Shown piece after piece: positions 53,633-61,313 of a DNA stretch of 64,000 nt. The stretch comes from Bradyrhizobium betae (GTDB lineage Bacteria; Pseudomonadota; Alphaproteobacteria; Rhizobiales; Xanthobacteraceae): positions 1 through 64,000 of the forward strand of contig NZ_MZXW01000024.1 in NCBI RefSeq assembly GCF_004123905.1, in the 5' to 3' direction. The notes below the pieces were generated by a model, which did no database searches, was not told where the DNA came from, and worked only from the letters and a program-made list of their open reading frames with translations. Position 1 is the first letter of the stretch. Each line of letters begins with the position of its first letter. The position numbers and the translations under genes were made by a program.

Positions 53633-55096
53633 TCACCTCCTCTGAAAATCCGCCGACATGAACAGCAGCGCGAGCGCCTGCTGCCGGCTCTCCGCGCGGC
53701 CGACCGCCTGCTTCACCTCGGGTGCGATCTCGGACGCGAAGACGTCCTCGATGATCGCTTGAGGATCAGCAGTGGCCGCCACGCGCTCGGCAAAATTGTT
53801 GGCGATGTCGAGCCGCCGGCCGACGCCGTCGATCCAGCTCGCCTCGTCATCCGGATAGCCCTTGGGCGCCGACGGCCGCCAAAGCCCCTCGCCGAGCAGC
53901 TGCTGGCCCGCTGTGAAACGCGCGGGGTCGACGACCGTGATCCCGGTCGCGCGCACCATGCCAACGCCCCATTCGCTCGGACGCTTCAGTTTCGACGGCG
54001 GCCCGCGCCACGCATCGTCCGAGGACACCATGGTGATCGCGACCTGCTTGAGATCGCCCTCGGCATCGTGGAAGGTCTTCGCCATCTGCTCGACCAGCCC
54101 CGGTGGTGGCTCGTCGGCCACGAAATGCCGTGCGAGCTTGGTCGCGACATGGGTCGCGGTGGCCGGATGCGCGGCGAGATCGCGCAGCACGGCGCGGCCC
54201 TGCTCGGCGTCCTCCTGTTCGTAGCGCTTGCCGAGCACGGTCTGCCCACCGGGTTCGTGTAGCCGTGGATTGAAGACGAATTCGCCGCCGTGCTCGGGAT
54301 TGTCGCCGGGCGGAACAAGCGTCCATCCCGTCAACACATTGGCGAAGCTGATCACGTCGTCCTGGGTGTAGCCGGTGCGCACACCGAGGGTGTGCAGCTC
54401 CATGATCTCGCGCGCGATGTTCTCGTTGAGGCCGCGGCTGCGATTGATTCCCGCGGTCGAATTCGCGCCCATCGATTCCAGATTGTCGAGATAGAACAGC
54501 ATCGCCGGATGGCCTTCGACGGCCAAGAGAAGATCGACGAAGCGGCCGAGCGTATTGGCGCGAACGGCTTCGCGCTCATAGGCGCCGGACATGCTCTGGA
54601 TCTTGTTGGCCGAGATGCAGAAATGGTTGGACCAGAACCACACCAGCCGCTCGGCAAAGCCGATGTCGGCGGCAAGGGCTGCTTCCGTGCGTAGCTTGGC
54701 TTCCTGCAAATAGATCGGACGCCCGGGATCGGGAACGGCTTCGGCCGCCTGCTTGGCCGCCATCTCGGCGGCGTCCTTGTCCTGACCTTGAGCCTGGCCT
54801 TGCCCTTGCGTTTGATCTTCGGGCATGACGGGCGCCGCAGCCATCTGCTGCTTCTTGGCCTGCTGCTGCGCCTGCTTCGCACGCGCCGCACGCCGCGCAT
54901 TGGCGTCGGCAACAGTACGATACGCCTTGGCACTCGCGGGAAGGACGGCGGCGGCGGTCAGCGTGAGCGGCCGGTCGAGTTCGGCGATCAGCGCACCGCG
55001 CGGGTCGGTGCCGACAGCGGCAATCGATCCCGGCCGTGGCCCCATGCCGAAGCGATGAAGCGCCAGCACAGCTTCGGCCTTTGCAGAATTGCTCAT
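53633..55096 (-). CDS. DUF1800 family protein
   Basis: 487 residues: ALHRFGMGPRPGSIAAVGTD at the start, a 60-residue Gln/Ala/Lys-rich linker (about 68-125, AKQAQQQAKKQQMAAAP), then ERLVWFWSNHFCISANKIQS, NENIAREIMELHTLGVRTGY, TQDDVISFANVLTGWTLVPP and FAERVAATADP. These are the standard DUF1800 blocks. Function of the family is unknown; it is always close to a DUF1501 partner. The low-complexity linker is longer than usual. A BlaI-like operator precedes the gene. Confidence 0.88.
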   Translation of the reverse strand: MSNSAKAEAVLALHRFGMGPRPGSIAAVGTDPRGALIAELDRPLTLTAAAVLPASAKAYRTVADANARRAARAKQAQQQAKKQQMAAAPVMPEDQTQGQGQAQGQDKDAAEMAAKQAAEAVPDPGRPIYLQEAKLRTEAALAADIGFAERLVWFWSNHFCISANKIQSMSGAYEREAVRANTLGRFVDLLLAVEGHPAMLFYLDNLESMGANSTAGINRSRGLNENIAREIMELHTLGVRTGYTQDDVISFANVLTGWTLVPPGDNPEHGGEFVFNPRLHEPGGQTVLGKRYEQEDAEQGRAVLRDLAAHPATATHVATKLARHFVADEPPPGLVEQMAKTFHDAEGDLKQVAITMVSSDDAWRGPPSKLKRPSEWGVGMVRATGITVVDPARFTAGQQLLGEGLWRPSAPKGYPDDEASWIDGVGRRLDIANNFAERVAATADPQAIIEDVFASEIAPEVKQAVGRAESRQQALALLFMSADFQRR

Positions 55097-55153
55097 GGCG
55101 AACGCCCAACTCTCTCGAGCCTGCCGGCGCCAAGCCGGATTAGGCTACGAACC

Positions 55154-55174
55154 GTAATGCTACATAACGTAGCA
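55154..55174. promoter_or_regulatory. Operator-like palindrome upstream of DUF1800
   Basis: TGCTAC-ATAAC-GTAGCA (55158-55174) is a perfect six-base inverted repeat with a five-base spacer. It overlaps GTAATGCTAC (55154-55163), whose near copy GTAACGCTAC occurs at 58207-58216 before blaI. The symmetry resembles known BlaI operators with TACA/TGTA-type half-sites. It lies about 60-80 bases upstream of the DUF1800 start codon. Confidence 0.6.
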
Positions 55175-55268
55175 CTCAGAGCCCGCCCCTGCAAGCGGAG
55201 ATTGAGGCATCTCCGTGCGGTATCGCGAGCCGCCCGTCCGGTGCGACGGACGGGCGGCCGCAACGATC

Positions 55269-57788
55269 CTAGAAGTTGGGCCCGAGCGCGATCTTGGTGA
55301 TCGTGCCGTTCCTGACACCGATCCGCCATTCCGCCGAGCCGTTGGCAAACTGGGCGATGTAAATGTCGCTGTCGAGCGCGGTGACGCCGCGGAATGACAT
55401 CGCGCGCAGCGCGCCAAGCTTCGCCAAGATCGCCTGGTCGAACGGAAGCTGCTGGCGCGTGATGTCGGCGACTTCCGACGTCATGTGCTCGTAATCGGGT
55501 TGTCCCTTGCCGACGCCCTCGATATAGCGGCGCAGCATCTCCTCGCCATTGGCGATCGGAACGGCGCGGCGTGCCGCGCGTCCCGGCTTTGCACCGAGGC
55601 TCATAGCCTCGACATTGTGGAAGCGGGTCTGCCGGCCCGGCACCAACACTTCAAGGCACCGCCCTGACTTGTCGGCAATCACCCAGGCATTGTTCACGGA
55701 GGTCGTGACAGCCCAGCTCATGTTGGGCCTGACGACGCTCTCGGCCTTGCGATTGCCGTCGGCGTCGAGATTGAAGACGCGGATGTCGTCGCCCATCTCG
55801 TTGTAGACCATGATCCGGATCGGCGAGGTGCCGGCGCGGCCGCGCATAGTCGCCTCATCGGCGCAAGGCACGATGCCGCCGAGCTCGTCATTGCCATCGG
55901 CCCGGAACAGGACGTCGCCGGCCTTGCCGTCGGGCTCGAGCAGCAGGCGGAATTCGGCCGTGCCGTTCTCGAACTTGGCACCATAGATGTCGTAGCCACC
56001 GGGGCCGACGCCGCGGAAGAAGATTGACTCGACCGCGCCGAGCGCCACGAATGTCGCCTGCGCATCATCGAGCTGGCGGTGGATCTTGGCAGCCAGCGGC
56101 GCGCTCATGCGATCGTAGTTCGGCGTGCCCCGGCGCATATCCTCGATCCCGCGCAGAATCAGTTCCTTGCCGCCGATCATCGGGACCTGCTCCCGGAAGC
56201 GATCCGGAACTTCCGCGACACGGCGCGCGAAATCGGCCTCGATCGCCTGCGCCTGCGCCGCGTCGATCCGCGGCGCGAGACGGGCGCCGAACATCGCGTT
56301 CTGGACCAGCACGCGCGAGACCCTGGCTTGCTCGTCGCGCAGGAAGATCAGGAGATTGTCACCATGGATCGAGAAGACGTCGGCGCCCTCGGCGAGCAGC
56401 GCCGCCCGGCCCTGCACGGTCTCCTGCACCTGAAGCCGATCCCCGTCGCGGCGCACGGTGAGCACGCGGTTCGGCGCGACCCGGTACCAGCCGACATACT
56501 GGTCGAGCGATCCGGAATCGGCGGCCGACGTCGGCATCTCGGCCACGCGCACCGCGCGGATGTCGCGGCCGTTCATGTGCAGCATCAGCCCGGCGGAGCG
56601 GCGCTCCGCATCGGCTGAGAACGTGATCTCGCCGGACGAGGCCGTGTAGGACGCGATACCGTCACTGCCCACCGTCAGGCGCAATTTGCGCTGCCCGGTG
56701 AGCTGGCCATAGACCTCGTCACCCTCGCGGAAGATCGCGAACACCGAGGCCGGGCCCATGGCGTAGAAATTGACGAACGGGCGGTAATGCTGAGCCGGCA
56801 CCTCGCCAAGGTCCGCGACGCCAGGCGCGGGGTCCGGCGTGCGATAGGCGATCATGCCGGCGGACACGATCACGACCGGAACGATCGCGGCCGCGATCCA
56901 CATCCGCTTGCGCCAGCCGACCGCGACGGGCATCGCGGCAGCCGCGATGATGCGCTCGACGCGTGCGCGCACGGTCGAGGCCCGCGCCATCGCGAGCTCG
57001 ACGGGGCGCGGCTTCACGCTGCTGGCAAAATCGAGCAGGATTTCCGCGTAGGACAGCCGGTCGTCGATGACCTCGATCGCCTGCGCATCGCTGATGATCT
57101 CGGCGAGCTCGGCAAGACGCGCGAGCTGCCACCACGAGAACGGGCTGAACCAGAACACAGCGCGGTTCAGCGCTGCGAGCAGGAGGATGTAGAAATCGCG
57201 GTTGGCGACATGAGCGCCTTCATGCGCGAGCACCGCGAGACGCTTCTTGGCGTCCCAGCCGAAAAATTGCGGCGGCACCAGAATGGTCGAGCCGAAAGTG
57301 ACGGGGCCGCCGACATCGCGGCTGACCCGCACGTCGGCGTCGATCATCTGCGGGCCCCTCATCGGCTTCGCCGCGCGCGCCAGGCGCCAGGTCAGGCCGA
57401 GGCCGATCGCAAGCCGCAGCAGCAACAGGCCGGCAACACCGGCATAGACCACCGTGGCTAACAGCCACCAGTTGACCGAGACGACGCTTTTCACCGGCGG
57501 CGCAACGGCCGCGCCGGGCGGAATCGGCAGCGCTGGCTGCGATGTCTCCAGCATCGAGATGTCAGCCGGCAGAAAATCATCCGGCATGGAGACGGGCAAC
57601 GGCAGCCGGGTGATCGTGAGCGTCGGCCAATGCATCACGAAGGGCATCGCCAGCGACGCGAACAGCACAACGACCCACGCCGTCATGAGAACGTGCGGAT
57701 TGCGCACGCGAAACACGGTGAGACCGAACCAGACGACGCCTCCCAGCACAAGGGAGCGCAGCGCCGCCTCCGCCAGAGTTGCGATCAT
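55269..57788 (-). CDS. M56 (BlaR1-like) membrane metallopeptidase with duplicated C-terminal module and VHL-beta-like domain
   Basis: 839 residues. The N-terminal ~300 have four hydrophobic segments and the zinc protease motif LAVLAHEGAHVANRDF (HExxH) with a downstream AELAEIISDAQAIEV block. After a fifth span (IAAAIVPVVIVSAGMIAYR) comes the periplasmic half. Residues ~345-480 are beta-rich. Residues ~539-622 and ~747-830 are two copies of one module (GxPxYxxM...LGAxxSxxFRGV...DIYxAxFxNGxAE). Between them, ~654-728, IMVYNEMGDDIRVFNLDADG and WVIADKSGRCLEVLVPG resemble a VHL beta domain. No penicillin-binding sensor domain is present, unlike BlaR1. ATGA overlap with blaI. Confidence 0.85.
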   Translation of the reverse strand: MIATLAEAALRSLVLGGVVWFGLTVFRVRNPHVLMTAWVVVLFASLAMPFVMHWPTLTITRLPLPVSMPDDFLPADISMLETSQPALPIPPGAAVAPPVKSVVSVNWWLLATVVYAGVAGLLLLRLAIGLGLTWRLARAAKPMRGPQMIDADVRVSRDVGGPVTFGSTILVPPQFFGWDAKKRLAVLAHEGAHVANRDFYILLLAALNRAVFWFSPFSWWQLARLAELAEIISDAQAIEVIDDRLSYAEILLDFASSVKPRPVELAMARASTVRARVERIIAAAAMPVAVGWRKRMWIAAAIVPVVIVSAGMIAYRTPDPAPGVADLGEVPAQHYRPFVNFYAMGPASVFAIFREGDEVYGQLTGQRKLRLTVGSDGIASYTASSGEITFSADAERRSAGLMLHMNGRDIRAVRVAEMPTSAADSGSLDQYVGWYRVAPNRVLTVRRDGDRLQVQETVQGRAALLAEGADVFSIHGDNLLIFLRDEQARVSRVLVQNAMFGARLAPRIDAAQAQAIEADFARRVAEVPDRFREQVPMIGGKELILRGIEDMRRGTPNYDRMSAPLAAKIHRQLDDAQATFVALGAVESIFFRGVGPGGYDIYGAKFENGTAEFRLLLEPDGKAGDVLFRADGNDELGGIVPCADEATMRGRAGTSPIRIMVYNEMGDDIRVFNLDADGNRKAESVVRPNMSWAVTTSVNNAWVIADKSGRCLEVLVPGRQTRFHNVEAMSLGAKPGRAARRAVPIANGEEMLRRYIEGVGKGQPDYEHMTSEVADITRQQLPFDQAILAKLGALRAMSFRGVTALDSDIYIAQFANGSAEWRIGVRNGTITKIALGPNF

Positions 57789-58177
57789 TCTTTCTTCACT
57801 CCCCTCGCCTTCTTCGCTTTGGCCACCTGGTCGGCCAGCGTGCGCAATTGCTGCTGGTCGAGCATCGCATTGTCCACCATGCCGACAAGGACTTCTTCCA
57901 TCGAGCCGTTGCAGAACCAGTCGACGATGCGCTGCACCGCCTTGGCCGCAACCCGTGAGCGCTCTTCGGCCGCATGGTAGACATAGGTGCGTCCGTCCAC
58001 CGTGTGGTGAGCATAACCCTTTTCCTCGAGCCGGCGCAGCACCGTGCGGACGGTCGATTCCTTCAGACGACGCGACAGCCGCTCGCGCACGATTTCGGCC
58101 GTGACAGGACCATGAGCCCAAACCAATTGCATGACCTCGTGCTCGAGGTCGCCCAGTTCGGGCAAACGATCGTCCAT
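57785..58177 (-). CDS. BlaI/MecI/CopY family repressor
   Basis: 130 residues. Winged helix ELGDLEHEVMQLVWAHGPVT, IVRERLSRRLKESTVRTVLR with RLEEKGYAHHTVDGRTYVYH, then the dimerisation and cleavage region AVQRIVDWFCNGSMEEVLVG. In this family the M56 partner cleaves the repressor upon signal. The M56 gene starts within its last codons, so they are co-produced. Likely operators are at 58207-58216 and 55154-55174. Confidence 0.92.
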   Translation of the reverse strand: MDDRLPELGDLEHEVMQLVWAHGPVTAEIVRERLSRRLKESTVRTVLRRLEEKGYAHHTVDGRTYVYHAAEERSRVAAKAVQRIVDWFCNGSMEEVLVGMVDNAMLDQQQLRTLADQVAKAKKARGVKKE

Positions 58178-58206
58178 GGCGGCTTACCTTGCAGATTGAG
58201 TTTCTT

Positions 58207-58216
58207 GTAACGCTAC
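58207..58216. promoter_or_regulatory. Candidate BlaI operator before blaI
   Basis: GTAACGCTAC, 30 bases upstream of the blaI start. It differs by one base from GTAATGCTAC upstream of DUF1800. Autoregulation by BlaI is the rule in this family. Confidence 0.5.
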
Positions 58217-58310
58217 GGATCGTCGCATATAGGACCGCGCCGCGCAACGGCGATTCCAGCGGAAATGGCGGGTTGAGACTGACCTAATCGGGCTCGGGTT
58301 ATCGCAAAAG

Positions 58311-58399
58311 GTCGTCATTCCCGGGCTTGTCCCGGGCATCCACGTTCTTCGTGCTGCTAGGCAAAACGTGGATGGCCGGGACAAGCCCGGCCATGACGG
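58311..58399. repeat. Inverted repeat, family D
   Basis: GTCATTCCCGGGCTTGTCCC with GGGCATCCACG at the left and CGTGGATGGCCGGGACAAGC with CCGGCCATGAC at the right, about 20 bases apart. It lies between blaI and the malic enzyme gene and can form a long hairpin. This is a common intergenic repeat in Bradyrhizobium-type genomes. Confidence 0.8.
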
Positions 58400-58410
58400 T
58401 GTGGGAGCAG

Positions 58411-60063
58411 TCAGTACTTCGGCTCGTACATCTGCGACTGGATCAGGCTCTTCACGTCGTTGGGCGCCGGGCCGTCGGCAAGCCCGCGCTGATAGGCGAC
58501 GTCGGCCACCGCAACCGCGATGCGGGCCGAGACCTCGCGAATGCGAGGGAGCGCCGGATAGAGGCTGCCCTGCGCGAGGTCGTCCTTGCCGACGCAATCG
58601 GCCAGGGTGTGAGCTGCCGCCATGAACATCTCGTCCGTCACCAGCCGCGAACGGCTGGCGATGACGCCGAGGCCGACGCCGGGGAAGATGTAGGAGTTGT
58701 TGCCCTGGCGCGGCACGAAAGTGCGGCCGTTGAGTTTTACGGGATCATAGGGACTGCCGCAGGCGAACAGTGCGCGGCCCTCGGTGTAACGGTAGGCATC
58801 CTCGGCCGAACATTCGGCCTTCGAGGTCGGGTTCGACAGTGCGAACACGATCGGCTGCTCGTTGAGCTCGGCCATCGCCTTCAGCACCTCGGGCGTGAAG
58901 GCGCCGCCGACCGCGGCGACGCCGATGATCGCCGTCGGCTTCAGCGTCCTGATCGCGGTGAGGAAGTCCGAGATTGGCGCCTGATCCCTGTGCGCATAGC
59001 GCAGCTTGTGGCCGTGAAGGCCGTCGCGGCTGCCGACGACGAGGCCGCGGGAATCCACCAGCCAATTGCGGCGGAGTGCTTCGGCTTCCGACGCGCCCTC
59101 AGCCATCATGGCGGAGACCACGAGATCGGCGATGCCGGTCGCCGCCTCGCCTGCGCCGAGGAACAGGATTCTCTGATCTTTCAATTTGCCGCCGTTGACG
59201 CGGAGCGCCGAGAACAGGCCGGCGAGCGCCACCGCCGCGGTACCCTGGATATCGTCGTTGAAGACACAGGCCTCGTCGCGGTATTTATGCAGCAGCTTGA
59301 ATGCCGAGTGATTGGCAAAGTCCTCGAACTGGATCAGTACGCCGGGAAAAGTCTTTCGCGCGGCAACCATGAACTCGTCGACGAAGCTGTCATAGGCCTC
59401 GCCCGTGAGACGCCGCTCGCGCAGGCCGAGATAATAGGGATCGTTCAAAAGCTCCTCGTTGTTGGTGCCGACGTCGAGCACAACAGGCAGGCAATGCTCG
59501 GGATGCACGCCGGCGCATGCCGAATAGAGCGAGAGCTTTCCGACCGGAATGCCCATGCCATTGGCGCCGAGATCGCCCAGGCCAAGAATGCGCTCGCCGT
59601 CGGTGACGACGATGAGCTTTGCGGGATTGGGCCAGTTCTTCAGGATGTCCGCGATCTGGCCGCGATCGCGCGAGGAGATGAACATGCCGCGCGGCCGCTG
59701 GTAGATCAGGCCGTATTTCTGGCAGGCGAGCCCGACGGTCGGCGTGTAGATGATCGGCTGGATCTCGTCGATATTGTCGACGACGACGCGGAAGAACAGC
59801 GCCTCGTTACGGTCATGCAGCGCGTTCAACGCGACGAATTTTTCCAGGTCGGTCGGTAGCGTGCGCAGATTGACGAGCACGCGCTCGACCTGCGTCTCCA
59901 TCGTCAGCACGCAAGGCGGCAACAGGCCGCGCAGGCCGAGCGCGGTGCGCTCCGCTTCGGTGAAGGCGGTGCCCTTGTTGAGCAAGGGATCGCGCAGCAG
60001 CGTCATGCCATGCGAATGATCGGACGATGTCGGCTGGGCCACGACCCGGGCAGGTCTATTCAC
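58411..60063 (-). CDS. maeA: NAD-dependent malic enzyme
   Basis: Oxidative decarboxylation of malate to pyruvate. 550 residues from GTG 60063 (GGGGA four bases upstream). Large SfcA-type enzyme: IYTPTVGLACQKYGLIYQRP, VVTDGERILGLGDLGANGMG, FEDFANHSAFKLLHKYRDEA, CVFNDDIQGTAAVALAGL with metal-binding E-D-D residues, NAD fold ILFLGAGEAATGIADLV, and FALSNPTSKAECSAEDAY. It lacks the phosphotransacetylase tail of DME-type rhizobial malic enzymes, so it is the short bacterial-eukaryotic type. ATG 60006 is a possible shorter start. Confidence 0.92.
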   Translation of the reverse strand: MNRPARVVAQPTSSDHSHGMTLLRDPLLNKGTAFTEAERTALGLRGLLPPCVLTMETQVERVLVNLRTLPTDLEKFVALNALHDRNEALFFRVVVDNIDEIQPIIYTPTVGLACQKYGLIYQRPRGMFISSRDRGQIADILKNWPNPAKLIVVTDGERILGLGDLGANGMGIPVGKLSLYSACAGVHPEHCLPVVLDVGTNNEELLNDPYYLGLRERRLTGEAYDSFVDEFMVAARKTFPGVLIQFEDFANHSAFKLLHKYRDEACVFNDDIQGTAAVALAGLFSALRVNGGKLKDQRILFLGAGEAATGIADLVVSAMMAEGASEAEALRRNWLVDSRGLVVGSRDGLHGHKLRYAHRDQAPISDFLTAIRTLKPTAIIGVAAVGGAFTPEVLKAMAELNEQPIVFALSNPTSKAECSAEDAYRYTEGRALFACGSPYDPVKLNGRTFVPRQGNNSYIFPGVGLGVIASRSRLVTDEMFMAAAHTLADCVGKDDLAQGSLYPALPRIREVSARIAVAVADVAYQRGLADGPAPNDVKSLIQSQMYEPKY

Positions 60064-60212
60064 GAATTCCCCCAAGGAGTTTCTTATTGAACCACAGGCA
60101 TTGTCGGCCACCACTCCCCCGAGATCAAGGACGTAGCACCCCGCGCATCGATTGTGATCTCGCACCGCAGCGAGGTTTTCGGTGCGCACGACAAAAGGTT
60201 AACGCTGCGAGG

Positions 60213-61211
60213 CTACTCGGGCTTGATATCGGCGGCCTTCACGATCGGCCACCACTTTTCAGTCTCCACCTTCTGGAAGGCGCCGAGCGCCGCGGGCGTC
60301 TGCTGATCGGGTGGTGGAATCTCCTGCCCCAATTCGGCAAAGCGCTGCTTCACCGACGGATCGGCAAGCGCGGCTGTGATCGCGGCATTCAGCTTTGTGA
60401 CGATGTCCTTCGGCGTGTTCTTCGGTGCCCAGATGCCGTGCCAGTAGGAGATGTAGAGGCCGGGCAAGCCCGCTTCGTCGACGGTCGGAATGTCAGGCGC
60501 GGATGCAAGCCTTGTCGGCGAGGTCACGGCGAACGCCTTGATCGCACCGTTCTTGTAATGCGGCAGCGAGTTCGAGGCCTGGTCGAACATGATGTCGATC
60601 TGGCCGGCCACGAGATCGATCATGGCGGGCCCTGCGCCGCGATAGGGCACGAACTGGAAGTCGGTGCCGGTCTTCTCCTTGAAGAAGACGCCGGCGACAT
60701 GGGCGCCGGTGCCGGCGCCAGCCGTCCCGGCTGTGGCCTTGCCCGGATTGGACTTCAGCCAGGCGATCATCTCTTTCAGATTGTTGGCCTCGAGCGACTT
60801 CCGGCCGACGATCAGTTGCGTCCCCATTGCGATGGTCGCGACCGGCTCGAAATCGGCGATCACGTCATAGGGCAGCTTGAAGATCGCGCCGTTGAGCACA
60901 TGGGTGCCCCAATGGCCGATCGTGATCGTCGTGCCGTCAGGCGTCGCGCGTGCGACGCGGGCACCGGCAATGCTGCCGGAGGCGCCCGCCACGTTCTCGA
61001 CCACGATTGTCGTGTGCAATTCGGCTGCGATCCGCTCGGACAGGATTCGCGCAAGCGTGTCAGTCGGGCCGCCCGCCGCGAACGGCACCACGAGAGTAAT
61101 GGGGCGGGACGGAAACGGCTGGGCGCTTCCCGGCGCAGTCCAAGCCGCACATCCAATCAACGCGCATGCGACAATCAGATGACCGCGCAATCCGGCCCAC
61201 AGCCCCCGCAT
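60213..61211 (-). CDS. TTT-family (Bug) tricarboxylate-type solute-binding protein
   Basis: 332 residues. Signal GHLIVACALIGCAAWTAPGS, then the Bug fold: RPITLVVPFAAGGPTDTLAR, VENVAGASGSIAGARVARAT, PDGTTITIGHWGTHVLN, YRGAGPAMIDLVAGQIDIMF and ASAPDIPTVDEAGLPGLYIS. Such proteins capture carboxylates for TctAB-type transporters; none is adjacent, which is common for this over-expanded family. GGGAGAG precedes ATG 61211. It follows the MscS gene on the same strand with a ~100-base gap. Confidence 0.9.
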   Translation of the reverse strand: MRGLWAGLRGHLIVACALIGCAAWTAPGSAQPFPSRPITLVVPFAAGGPTDTLARILSERIAAELHTTIVVENVAGASGSIAGARVARATPDGTTITIGHWGTHVLNGAIFKLPYDVIADFEPVATIAMGTQLIVGRKSLEANNLKEMIAWLKSNPGKATAGTAGAGTGAHVAGVFFKEKTGTDFQFVPYRGAGPAMIDLVAGQIDIMFDQASNSLPHYKNGAIKAFAVTSPTRLASAPDIPTVDEAGLPGLYISYWHGIWAPKNTPKDIVTKLNAAITAALADPSVKQRFAELGQEIPPPDQQTPAALGAFQKVETEKWWPIVKAADIKPE

Positions 61212-61313
61212 CAGTCTCTCCCACCCTTTTTGCCGCCGCGTGTTGTCAGCGGGCTGGAACCGGAGTGAACGCTGCCGGGTGAGCAGAGGCAAGTCGGAAT
61301 TTTTGCGGAGCGC

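Noticed and set aside
57789-58247. N-terminal extension of the M56 gene through blaI
   Set aside because: The frame stays open but overlaps blaI in a different frame; the M56 family starts at MIATLAEAAL with an ATGA coupling to blaI.
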